NCBI GenBank assembly: GCA_037349315.1
Contig: JBAIAC010000010.1
Location: forward strand, 35,380,001-35,444,000
DNA: 64,000 nt
Direction of reading: 5' to 3'
Source of the DNA: Chelydra serpentina
Taxonomy: Eukaryota > Chordata > Testudines > Chelydridae
Under the pieces are notes generated by a model. That model was given only the letters and a program-made list of their open reading frames with translations. It was not told the DNA's origin and made no database searches. Positions 45,882 to 55,561 of this stretch are shown here, in pieces (position 1 is the first letter of the stretch; every line of letters begins with the position of its first letter). Made by a program: the position numbers and the translations under genes.

Positions 45882-46552
45882 GAATATGGAGTGCTGATGA
45901 CTTTACTGCCCGCCAGTTAGATTAATAATAAGAGATGTATCCAAATCTAGGTAATTACTAGGCAATCTATTCTGTGTGCTCTCATGGGTGTGTATACTAA
46001 CCATATACAACACATTGTGGCTGATTTGAATTGTTTGGTTGACTAGACTGCATGGCTGGGTGTGTCTCTCCATCAGATAGCTGTATGATGATTAGAATGT
46101 TTGACAGCCGCAGCCTAATGCATATCAATAAAATGTTAAGAATATATTTTGGCTTTGTGTCCTAGTACATTCCATGCTACCAATTCAAAGAAACACAAAC
46201 AAACCAGACAAATAATTCCTCCCATGTAGTTAAAAAATAACTTAACACTAAAAAGGTCATAAGTTACTTGGGATCTGAAAAGGTAGTGGGAAATTTAAAA
46301 CAGTCATTAAAGGTGAACTTCAGAAACAAATGTGCATATGTCCTTTACTTCCCCTTTATAATGTGCAGTAATTATGGCCTCCTGGCAGGTATTTTTTTTT
46401 CATTGCTTGCTTTTTACATTAAGGTCCTGGCTTCTCTTTTGTTGGAGGGAGTTCCAGTCTGTGTGGGGAAAATCTGTATGATAACATTATTTGAGTCTGA
46501 AACTTGAGATGCTGCTCTCCCCGTGAACTAGCTGAGTGACAATGGGGATATA
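45882..46552. other. No gene recognised
   Basis: AT-rich, no repeat or exon assigned. Confidence 0.5.
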
Positions 46553-46800
46553 GGGTATGTCTACACTGCAATTAAAAACCCACAGCTGGCTTGTGCCAGC
46601 AGACTAGGTCTCGCGGGGTCCAGGCTAAGGGGATGTTTAACTGCAATGTGGACTTCTGGGCTTGGGCTGGAGCCCAGACTCTAGGACTCTGTGAGCCCAA
46701 GCCTGGAAATCTACACTGAAGTTAAACAGCCCCTTAGCCTGAGCCCCACTAGTCCAAGTCAGCTAGCACGGGCCCGACCTAATTGCAACATAGACATACC
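46553..46800. mobile_element. Harbinger-type miniature element
   Basis: Left end GGGTATGTCTACACTGC, right end TAGACATACC, with the right end followed by a hAT insertion that duplicated the last 8 bases. Internal blocks mirror each other (gcttgggctggagcccag; gggatgtttaactgc / agttaaacagccccttag). Non-coding. Confidence 0.85.
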
Positions 46801-47085
46801 CAGAGGCAGATTCGGAGCTTATGGGGCCCTGGGCCAGAGCAAGTGAGGGGCCCCTTTCCACCACTTCTGCCTGCTGTTCCTTCCACCCCTCCCAGCACTC
46901 CTGCTGGGGATTGGGGTCAGGGTGCAAGGGCTTACCCCGCTCTCCGGCAGGAGCACTAGGTGGGACAAGCCCCTGCGCCCCGACCCCGGTCCCTGGCAGG
47001 AGTGCCAGATGGAGTGCGGGGGGCCCCCAACTGGCTGGGGCTCCTGGGCATGGGCCCCATTGGCCTAGTGGCTAATCCACCAGTG
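46801..47085. mobile_element. Non-autonomous hAT element inserted in a Harbinger end
   Basis: TSD gacatacc at 46793-46800 and 47086-47093. Left end CAGAGGCAGATTC, right end (reverse complement) CACTGGTGGATTAGCC. The TSD equals the terminus of the Harbinger miniature element, so the hAT hit within the last bases of that element. GC-rich, no ORF with a domain. Confidence 0.85.
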
Positions 47086-47102
47086 GACATACCTATAAAA
47101 TC

Positions 47103-47180
47103 TTGGGGCCTCATCCTTCAAAGACTTAAGCACGTGCTTAACGTAAGTGCATGCATAAGTCTTTGCAAGGTGAGGGCCTT
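47103..47180. repeat. Short palindromic repeat (GGCCTCATCC type)
   Basis: Ends gggcctcatccttcaaagac and gtctttgcaaggtgagggcc are inverted, with cttaagcacgtgcttaa at the inside of the left arm. Like 9124-9235 and 53757-53885. Confidence 0.65.
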
Positions 47181-47329
47181 AGACTGTGTATGCTAAATGT
47201 TCCCTTCTCCTCCCATGTCAGTTTTGGGCTGGGAGATATTCATCATCAAAACCTCCATAAAAATTGCCAATCTTCTCCAGCCAGGACAGGGAAGCACAAT
47301 TTCTCTCTTTCCCATTACCACAATAACTG

Positions 47330-47945
47330 AATGTACCCCTGTGTCCATACCCTACACACTATTGTAATAATCTTTGTATAAAGCATGCCTTGTAAAGTAT
47401 TATTATTTGAACACTTATAACTTGCTGGTCAGTGTCATCCTGTGGCAACATTGTATGTGAAGTTATAAGATTCCACTCTCTGGTGCTATTAACACATGTT
47501 CCAAACAGAAGTTGGCAAACACATTCTTTTGTTTAAGACAGGTCTATGCTTTGCTTAATCTCCGTTTAAGCAGTAAACAGAGTCATCAAGCAGGAAGGGA
47601 AACAAAGGAAGCTCAAATAGGTGAGGGGGGAAAAGCAGCAGAGAACATCCTGCCCCATAGACTTTTTGTCTCCTGGTACCCAGCTGGAAGTGTTTTTCAA
47701 GAGGGGGACAGACTATAAAAAGGAAGGACAAACACCCCAAGGACACCTCCCCACTGTATACATAGCCCCTGAAGCAAGAAAGGAAGCATTCGGATTCTGG
47801 GAGAAGGGGTTCTGACCGAAGAAGTTTGGTCAGTAGGACTGCTGAGAGTATGTGGTGAGAAAACTTTGCTTGAATTTAACAGTTTGTTAAATTAGGCACC
47901 AGTTGTGTTTTAGCTTTATTTTTCTTACTAGTCTGATACGTCACA
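47330..47945 (+). mobile_element. LTR-like fragment
   Basis: Contains a TATA-like ctataaaaagg at 47713-47723 and phrases such as ttgtataaagcatgccttg resembling those at 15860-15880 in the other LTR-like unit. Limits and family are uncertain. No retroviral coding sequence adjoins it. Confidence 0.35.
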
Positions 47946-47984
47946 TTGAGCACCTCATAATCTTTATCCTAACAGTACCTCTAT

Positions 47985-48120
47985 TAGTCCCATTTTACAG
48001 ATGGGGAACTGATGCACAGAGAGACTAATTGATTCACACAAGGTCTCACAAGAAGTCTGGGGCAGAGTAATAAATTGAACATGGGTCACCCAAGTCCCAG
48101 GCTAGTGCTCTAAGCAATGG
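47985..48120 (-). mobile_element. MIR (CORE-SINE) remnant, minus strand
   Basis: Reads cccattttacagatgggg, then gatgcacagagagacta, as in the reverse MIR body, with a further part around gaacatgggtcaccc. Confidence 0.7.
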
Positions 48121-48810
48121 ATCATTCTCCTTCTCAAGTTGCAGCAAGATTTTTGTCACGCTGAGAGGTATGAAAATAAGATGGGCCCAAAGCAAAACTC
48201 TGGATCTCAACCCTGGACTCTGCCAGTGTTTGGAAAATCTCAAAGCAGATGTGAATTTTGTACCTTAACCCCTTCTCTAATTATAATGACAAACTGAAGA
48301 AAATGATGCCAATGAAAACTTTATAAGATCAAAATATAGCAGATTTCTTATATGCTAATTATATAATCATCTATTTGAAAGTTTGTTGCATACAAAATTT
48401 AACATAACTGCCTCACAAGCTGTTTAAAATCTATCTATACACAAACACACAAATATTTCCATGAGGGATATATAATATTAATATAAAAATGTAGCCCCCC
48501 CCCCTCATGGAAATTCTTATTAAAAAGAGGATGCAGCCACTGACTCTCATACCCTCCTTCAAAATGTTGCATTTGAGCAGAGTACACTCAGTTGCAGCCA
48601 CTCAATTACACCTTTCTGCAAGGTCATTTCAACTTAGGTAATGCACAGCTGTAGTAAAAGCACAAGTCATGAGTTTTGCTGACTCTGAAGTAGAGCTCAG
48701 AGAATAATTTGCAACCACCTAATCATTAACTAGATTAATTTAGCACCTTTTCCTGTTCACAGATCATACTTTTTCAAATGTATTTATTCTATTTTAATTT
48801 GACAGTAGTG
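48121..48810. other. No gene recognised
   Basis: AT-rich. A C run is at 48497-48506. Nothing else. Confidence 0.5.
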
Positions 48811-48990
48811 CTTAAGGATCCCAATTGAGATCAGGACCCCAGCAGGCTAGGCACTGTTAAACACACAGTAGAAAGGAGTCCCTGCCCCAAGGAACTTGCA
48901 GTCCCACTAGATAAAATAGACAAAGATGGAGAGAGAAAACAAAGGATCAGAGAGGTAATATGACTTGCCCAATAGCAGGTTAATTGGTCA
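48811..48990 (+). mobile_element. Ancient MIR1_Amn-like repeat
   Basis: Shares with 34060-34165 the phrases caggctaggcactgtt and gtccctgccccaaggaac, then a MIR-like ggatcagagaggtaat and tgacttgcccaatag. Confidence 0.6.
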
Positions 48991-49369
48991 GTGACCTGGG
49001 AATAAATCTTTAAAATATTTATGCCATATTATTTGATATGCAATACTGAAAACCAATCTGTGTGGCTTAATTATGATTGGTCAGAGAAGTCACTTGATAT
49101 TATTTCTGTTTCCTGATTGGATGAGTGAACCACCATTTCTAGTAAGAATTTTGTGTTTGTCAATATAAACGTTGGTTTCTGTGAATTTTAAATTACCTTT
49201 TTGTGAAAATTCCTGTCAGTAGCACTTGATTGCTTCAAAGTTTACAAAAAAAAGGGCACAAGGAATGCGAGTATGGTCAAAAAATCAAATAAATATTTGC
49301 AGAATTTTTTGCACACTATTGTCTATCCTAAATAAAAATTAAAACCAAAAAAGTCAACACTTTGCATTT

Positions 49370-49600
49370 ATATAATGCCTTTTAGCTGAAAATTATGATA
49401 CTTAGCATTTACATAGCACTTTTCATTATTCTTTGCAAACAATAACTAATTTATTTTCACCACACCCTCTGAGATAGGGAAATATCATTATCCCCATTTT
49501 ATAAATGAGGAACCAGAAGCCAAGAGACGTTTGTGTTTTGTGTTTTTAAACAAAACAAAAAACTTCCAAGATTTTATGGTGGGTCAATGGTAGAGACCGA
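49370..49600 (-). mobile_element. MIR-type remnant, minus strand
   Basis: Contains acttagcatttacatagc and then tatccccattttataaatg, the order of a reversed MIR 3' portion and body. Confidence 0.6.
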
Positions 49601-49657
49601 AACAGAACTGAATTATCCGACCTCTGTTTTCACTGCTTTAAGTAACAGATGATATAG

Positions 49658-49855
49658 CAGTAGTTCTCAAACTTTTGTTCTGGTGACCCCTTTCACATAG
49701 CAAGCCTCTGAGTGTGACTTTTTTATATATTTAACACCATTATAAATGCTGGATGCAAAGCAGGGTTTGGGATGGAGGCTGACAGTTCATGACTCACTAT
49801 GTAGTAACCTTGTGATCCCCCGAGGAGTCCTGACCCCCCAGCTTGAGAACCCCTG
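49658..49855. mobile_element. Non-autonomous hAT element (CAGTAGTTCTCAAAC family)
   Basis: Left end CAGTAGTTCTCAAACTT mirrors right end AGCTTGAGAACCCCTG. Flanks tgatatag (49650-49657) and tgattcag (49856-49863) match at 6 of 8. Non-coding, 198 bp. Confidence 0.8.
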
Positions 49856-49883
49856 TGATTCAGCATCCACTGTCTTGCAGCTC

Positions 49884-51109
49884 ATCATAGAATCATAGAA
49901 TCATAGAATCTCAGGGTTGGAAGGGACCTCAGGAGGTCATCTAGTCCAACCCCCTGCTCAAAGCAGGACCAACCCCAACTAGATCATCCCAGCCAGGGCT
50001 TTGTCAAGCCTGACCTTAAAAACCTCTAAGGAAGGAGATTCCACCACCTCCCTAGGTAACCCATTCCAGTGCTTCACCACCCTACTAGTGAAAAAGTTTT
50101 TCCTAATATCCAACCTAAACCTCCCCCTCTGCAACTTGAGACCATTACTCCTTGTTCTGTCATCTTCTACCACTGAGAACAGTCTAGATCCATCCTCTTT
50201 GGAACCCCCTTTTAGGTAGTTGAAAGCAGCTATCAAATCCCCCCTCACTCTTCTCTTCTGCAGGCTAAACAATCTCAGTTCCCTCAGCCTCTCCTCATAA
50301 GTCATGTGCTCCAGCCCCCTAATCATTTTTGTTGCCCTCCGTTGGACTCTTTCCAATTTATCCACATCCTTCTTGTAGTGTGGGGCCCAAAACTGGACAC
50401 AGTACTCCAAATGAGGCCTCACCAGTGCCGAATAGAGGGGAATAATCACATCCCTCGATCTGCTGGAAATGCCCCTACTTATACAGCCCAAAATGCCGTT
50501 AGCCTTCTTGGCAACAAGGGCACACTGTTGACTCATATTCAGCTTTTCGACCACTGTAACCCCTAGGTCCTTTTCTGCAGAACTGCTGCCCAGCCATTCG
50601 GTCCCTAGTCTGTAGCAGTGCATGGGATTCTTCCGTCCTAAGTGCAGGACTCTGCACTTGTCCTTGTTGAACCTCATCAGATTTCTTTTGGCCCAATCCT
50701 CTAATTTGTCTAGGTCCCTCTGTATCCTATCCCTACCCTCCAGCGTATCAACCACTCCTCCCAGTTTAGTGTCATCTGCAAACTTGCTAAGGGTGCAGTC
50801 CACACCATCCTCCAGGTCGTTGATGAAGATATTGAACAAAACCGGCCCCAGCACCGACCCTTGGGGCACTCCACTTGATACCGGCTGCCAACTAGACATG
50901 GAGCCATTGATCACTACCCGTTGAGCACGACCATCCAGCCAGTTTTCTATCCACCTTACCGTCCATTCATCCAGCCCATACTTCTTTAACTTGCTGGCAA
51001 GAACGCTGTGCGAGACTGTATCAAAAGCTTTGCTAAAGTCAAGAAATAGCACATCCACTGCTTTCCCCTCATCCACAGAGCCAGTTATCTCATCATAGAA
51101 GGCAATTAG
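49884..51109 (-). mobile_element. CR1 LINE, 5'-truncated, minus strand
   Basis: Begins (3' end) with three catagaat units at about 49886-49911 and runs to 51109, where CR1 similarity stops at ggcaattagg followed by unrelated AT-rich sequence. Same family as 9915-12470 and nearly identical through most of the overlap. Confidence 0.95.
49979..51076 (-). CDS. CR1 ORF2, C-terminal reverse transcriptase (open, partial)
   Basis: A 365-codon open frame without stops, ending at the natural ORF2 stop (AGMI-stop). It starts at [11 protein letters not shown], which is an internal methionine; the real N-terminus is missing with the rest of the element. It contains [10 protein letters not shown] (residues 12-21, catalytic D in motif A), PQGSVLGP (71-78) and [10 protein letters not shown] (about 98-107, catalytic DD in motif C). 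Then comes a long C-terminal part with [20 protein letters not shown]. Compared with the copy at 9915, it lacks that copy's two frameshifts. Without endonuclease and the reverse-transcriptase fingers it cannot retrotranspose. No promoter is seen. Confidence 0.9.
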   Translation of the reverse strand: MDEGKAVDVLFLDFSKAFDTVSHSVLASKLKKYGLDEWTVRWIENWLDGRAQRVVINGSMSSWQPVSSGVPQGSVLGPVLFNIFINDLEDGVDCTLSKFADDTKLGGVVDTLEGRDRIQRDLDKLEDWAKRNLMRFNKDKCRVLHLGRKNPMHCYRLGTEWLGSSSAEKDLGVTVVEKLNMSQQCALVAKKANGILGCISRGISSRSRDVIIPLYSALVRPHLEYCVQFWAPHYKKDVDKLERVQRRATKMIRGLEHMTYEERLRELRLFSLQKRRVRGDLIAAFNYLKGGSKEDGSRLFSVVEDDRTRSNGLKLQRGRFRLDIRKNFFTSRVVKHWNGLPREVVESPSLEVFKVRLDKALAGMI

Positions 51110-51435
51110 GTTTTTAAATTAAAAAAATTAATTCATTTTCAAGGAGATTGACCAACCAGGGTTATGCCAGTCTCCAAGTTGGAGAAAGACTTGACCAAAT
51201 AACATGAAGCATTATTCTATGTATGCTTCATATTGCTCAGTCGATCATCTGCTTCCCCGCTTTGAGTCTGTCTGATGCTGTTCTCATCTTTGAATTCCAT
51301 GCTGTACCTCTTTTCTGGCCTCAATTCTCCCAAATGGGTTTTAGAACTATATTAATACTCGCTCATAAAATAACCATGTTGTTTTAGGACTTGGCCCACA
51401 TAGTCCCTTTCCTTTGTCTTCCATTCCTTGACACA
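51110..51435. other. No gene recognised
   Basis: About 325 bases between CR1 and a MITE. Unassigned. Confidence 0.5.
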
Positions 51436-51693
51436 GGCCTAGTCTACACTATAAACCTTTGCTGGTAAAGTAATGTCATTTTTTAAAAAACCCAAGCATT
51501 TCTATACCAGCAAAAGCTCTACTGCAGATGCAGGTATACAGACCTAAGTTATACTAGCAAAAGCACTTATATTTCATTCAGGGAACTGGTATAAGCTATA
51601 TTGGTAAAAGCACTCTGTTTGGTATAAGCTCATCTGAAGGAGGGTTTGCCAGAATAGCTATACCAGCAAACCCTTTCTAACATAGCCATGGCC
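51436..51693. mobile_element. Harbinger-type miniature element
   Basis: Left end GGCCTAGTCTACACTATAAA, right end (reverse complement) GGCCATGGCTATGTTAG. tttgctggta mirrors taccagcaaa, and tataccagcaaaag occurs in the middle. The trinucleotide aca on both sides may be its TSD. Confidence 0.7.
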
Positions 51694-52412
51694 ACAGTAA
51701 CTCATCTGACTTTAGGTTTGTCACATATGCTCTCACCCACATATACCCTTTTAGACTCATATCCATTCTACACAGTGACCTCATTCCAAATACCAATTGT
51801 GTCAGCTGTGTTGTGGGCTCCCTGGCTTGGAAAATGGAATTTCCCCCCATCCTTATGGCATGATTTGTCATGTTTCATTTGTGCTTGTTATTAAAAGCCT
51901 AATGGAGGCAACTGGTCTCCCAATGAAAGTCAGCTCCTCTTCTGGCTGTGTAAGGGCAGACAGATGATATATGAGTTTAACAATAACATGCTCTGATAAC
52001 TCATATACCAGCTTTTGTAACTGCTGTTGAGCATTCATTGGAGCTCTAAACTTTACTTAATGTCCCGTACACAGCCTATCATAACGTGCTGTAAAATTGT
52101 CCAGTTTTGTGTGCATTAAATCCTAGGCACTGGAACCTCTGATGGAGAATGGTGGAGGAAAAAGGTGGGATAGAATCTGAACTTGCACTGAACTTAATTG
52201 CTTCCTGTTCACACAGACATAATAATTTATAGCATTTCGGAAAAACTTCTTCTGCTGAAATCTATATACATATAGGAATAAAATTGTCAAATCTCTTTTA
52301 AAAAATGAGACATGGCAGCCCTGTATACTTCTAAATCATTATCTGGCACCTAAGAAGCACAATTTGATATTTACAAAGAACTTTTTTTCTCTGATAGGGG
52401 GAGGGCATAAGT
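51694..52412. other. No gene recognised
   Basis: Unassigned AT-rich sequence. Confidence 0.5.
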
Positions 52413-52512
52413 GTGTTGTGAAGGATTTCAGAGGGGTAACAGTGTTTAGTTTGTATCCGCAAAAAGAACGAGGAGTACTTGTGGCACCTTAGAGACTAAC
52501 AAATTTATTTGG

Positions 52513-52552
52513 GCATAAGCTTTCGTGAGCTAAAGCCCACTTCATCATAGAG
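52513..52552 (-). ncRNA. Hammerhead-like motif, left arm (degenerate)
   Basis: Minus strand: GAAA, GCTT and ATGC are kept and stem II is mostly kept, but the upstream GCATC is changed to CTAT-like sequence, so stem I and C3 are lost. Confidence 0.4.
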
Positions 52553-52893
52553 TGGAACATACAGTAGGAAGAGATATATACAGAGAACATGAAAAGATGG
52601 GGGGTTGCCATACTAACTCTAAGAGACTAATCAGTTAAAGTGAGCTATTATCAGCAGGAGAAAAAAAACTTTTGTAGTGATAATCAGGATGGCCCATTAC
52701 AAAGAGTTGACAAGAAGGTGTGAGTAACATCCTGATTATCACTACAAACGTTTTTTTTTCTCCTGCTGATAATAGCTCACCTTAATTGATTAGTCTCTTA
52801 GAGTTAGTATGGCAACCCCCCATCTTTTCATGTTCTCTGTGTGTGTATGTATATATACACACAATTTTCCTACTACTGTATGTTCCAGTCTAT

Positions 52894-52933
52894 GCATCTG
52901 ATGAAGTGGGCTTTAGCCCATGAAAGCTTATGC
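52894..52933 (+). ncRNA. Hammerhead-ribozyme-like motif, best preserved copy
   Basis: GCAT (52894-52897), CTGATGA (52898-52904), stem II gtgggc/gcccat with loop ttta (52906-52921), GAAA (52922-52925), GCTT (52926-52929), ATGC (52930-52933). All core bases of the hammerhead consensus are present. GCAT and ATGC form stem I and the AGCT palindrome would give a minimal stem III, which may need two RNA copies. Known context: PLEs carry hammerheads. Activity here is untested. Confidence 0.6.
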
Positions 52934-53014
52934 CCAGATAAATTTGTTAGTCTCTAAGGTGCCACAAGTACTCCTCATTCTTTTTGTGTTGTGAAGGATA
53001 ACCTTGTAGTTAAG

Positions 53015-53157
53015 CTTTCGTGGGTTAAGAACCCACTTCATCGGATGCAACCCACGAAAGCTTATGCTGAAATAAATTTGTTAGTCTCTAAGGTGCCACA
53101 GGTATTTTTCTTGTTTTCTTTTTGCTGACACAGACTAACACGGCTACTACACTGAAA
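53015..53157. mobile_element. Second Penelope-like insertion, partly palindromic
   Basis: Flanked by the 12-bp TSD cttgtagttaag (53003-53014 and 53158-53169). It begins with ctttcgtgggtt in one orientation and continues, after cttcatcggatgc, with aacccacgaaag in the other, then the plain tail to ctacactgaaa. Only 16 bases separate its start from the previous PLE's right TSD start to its own left TSD, a tight tandem. Confidence 0.9.
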
Positions 53158-53169
53158 CTTGTAGTTAAG

Positions 53170-53756
53170 GTACAGGCATAGGGATAAGAATACCTGGGTC
53201 TACTGACATAAATGGGAATTTTGCAATGATGTCAAAGGGGCAAAGGTTTCACCTCTGATGTCTAAGACTTGGGTAGGTTTTACAGATACGTGCTCATCTT
53301 ATTAATGATTTCTTTATACATGCCATGGGGTGTGTCGAGACCCCAGATGAAATCCAGATGTTCCCATTTCAGGAATGTGTTTGTGGTAAACCTGATTAGT
53401 GATTTGAGTGAGCAATATGCCAATATCCTTCCAGTCTGCAAGCCAGTCATGTCCACCAGTCCACAGTCCTGCAGTTGGCACGGTCATATCTTTTACTTTG
53501 TAGAATGGAGGGGTGGATTGGATATAGTGCCTCTCTTGGAATGTGTGGTGTTGTCATGGCAATAGCACCACATCTTTATTTATAAGGCTTTTAAAATGCC
53601 AATAATGACTACTGGTTTGGATTAATATCTATTTTTGATGTAAACAGTGTTATTTCTTTCATTCTTACAGTCCTTTTCCTATCTTGCTGGCTTCATGCAA
53701 TGTGGTAATAAAAATTTAAAAAATACAGGAAAAAAATGTGGCTTTGCCAGAGACTT
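53170..53756. other. No gene recognised
   Basis: Unassigned. Confidence 0.5.
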
Positions 53757-53885
53757 AGGCCCCAGTCAAACAAAGCATGTAAGCATATGCTTGACTTTAA
53801 GCACATGAGTGGTCCTAATGACATGGATTATTCGTGTACTTACAGTTAAGCAGATGCTTATGCTACTTTTTGGGTCAGGGTCTGA
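53757..53885. repeat. Short palindromic repeat
   Basis: The left arm ccccagtcaaacaaagcatg and the right arm (reverse complement) cagaccctgacccaaaaagt share an approximately inverted pattern, with tgcttgactttaagc / gtacttacagttaagc inside. Similar to 9124-9235. Confidence 0.5.
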
Positions 53886-55561
53886 GTGTGTGACATTGGA
53901 GAAGTCACTGAACTGCGCACTCTTTGGTTTTCTTTTTTTTTTGTTTTTAAATATAAATAGAGATTACCAGAACTACTTGTCATTCACCTACATTGGGATG
54001 ATGTATTTGTTATCATCATCAGATAAATATAAAATATATCCTCGTTATCCCTGGAGTGAATTTGACCCATATCCTTAAATAAAGATAACTGTTCTTTTTC
54101 TTGTATATTTCTTTATTACAGATTAAAAATGATCATGCTTGTAGCTGAGAGCCACAGTTTAATTCTGATGCCTTTGAGCTTGCAATGCATTTCTTTACTG
54201 CCATACATTTCTTCTTCCACTCTATAGAAGGCACTCTCACACCACTGTCCACTGCCGGGAAACTGATTCCTAGAGCCAAAACCCAGGCCAGTAATCCTGT
54301 TAAAACTGCAGGTTTGACAAGACAAAGCAGCCAGTGGTCCTACACTAGTGCATAAAACAAAGCTAGAAGTAAGTAAATACATAAATCTGCATTTTTGGAA
54401 CAATAAATACCACTCGGTAAGTGATTTACATCTAGAGAAGTAAAAACTCTATCTAGCCACACCATAATGGAAATCTGTTCATTTCCAGTGGCAATAAAAC
54501 ATGATTTCTTTTACATGCAGGACCTATTCTGTAGAAGTGTTTGGTGTAGTAATTGAGGTCTAAAGATGCATTTTTTCAAAGAGAGAGTCACTTTCAACTG
54601 ACGGGACTCCAAAATAAACTTTGGAATTAGAAATGTTGGAGAGGTGGGGGGAGAGAGAGTATGCGTACGTGCATTCCTTCACTTTTGTGTGTTTTTGAAT
54701 CAGGAATAGTCCAGCTTCAATTCTTAGCTGTGTGATTTCATCCCTGGCTGGATCATCCCCGGCTGGAGTACCACTCCTGTTCTGCTCATGCTGGTTCCCT
54801 GGGGAGATTGGCTGAGTTTGCCTTGAATCTACATGGATTCCACATCACCTAGTTCAGACTGGCTGGAGAGTGTGTGATTAAATGTGAGGGACAGTGGGGC
54901 AGAACAGATCACCTTCCTCTGGTAAAAGCAAGGGGAAGTCCCCCCACCCACTCTGGGCTGGATAAGCCATGCTTCCCCACAACTCTCCCTCCTCCCTTGC
55001 TGGCGCAGTGAGAGTGAACTACCCAGCCTAGCCACCCCAGGGTTTACTAAATAATTATTAGATCCTCAAGCTATGTTGTCACTTAAATGTTTGTCTAAGT
55101 AGTTGAGTTGGCAATCGACCGCTGTGTCCGTCAGAAATTATCCTAAATGGTGTGAAAACATGAAGGCCCACATCCTCATCTTTGCTCCCAGGCTGAATGA
55201 CATGGCTGGGACCGACAGCCTCTGGTGTCTCAGGGGGCTGGATGCAAGGGTGAGATCATTCTAGTGTCCAGTCCACATGAAAGAAAAGTCTGAACATCTG
55301 TGTGACTTGGCAAAGAAAGGGCTTGGAGAAATACTACAAACAGAAATGCAAGTTGACCCACTCTTGGGTTATATCATTGATCACCATCAAAAGCTGGCTG
55401 ATAAGTAATGGACTATACATTAAATGCCATCCTTCCTTTCTAAAGTACATAATTATGATTTTCATCAGAGAGATTAGCCAAATTCAGCAACTATTGGAAT
55501 TATCCAGTAATTACGGGATAATTACTTGCTTAGGTACATATATAGGTAAGGTGCTTGCTTA
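53886..55561. other. No gene recognised
   Basis: Some ORFs of 70-95 codons on both strands lack any family sign. Confidence 0.5.

Larger units (their letters stand above)
52427..52985. mobile_element. Penelope-like element inserted as a large palindrome
   Basis: Flanked by the 14-bp TSD gtgttgtgaaggat (52413-52426 and 52986-52999). The left arm (about 52455-52718) reads as the reverse complement of the right arm (about 52722-52980), with tgataatcaggatg / catcctgattatca meeting around a short spacer at about 52696-52728. Each arm has a PLE tail with a hammerhead-like motif. The junction segment lies away from the tails, so the two copies are joined at their inner ends. Confidence 0.92.
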
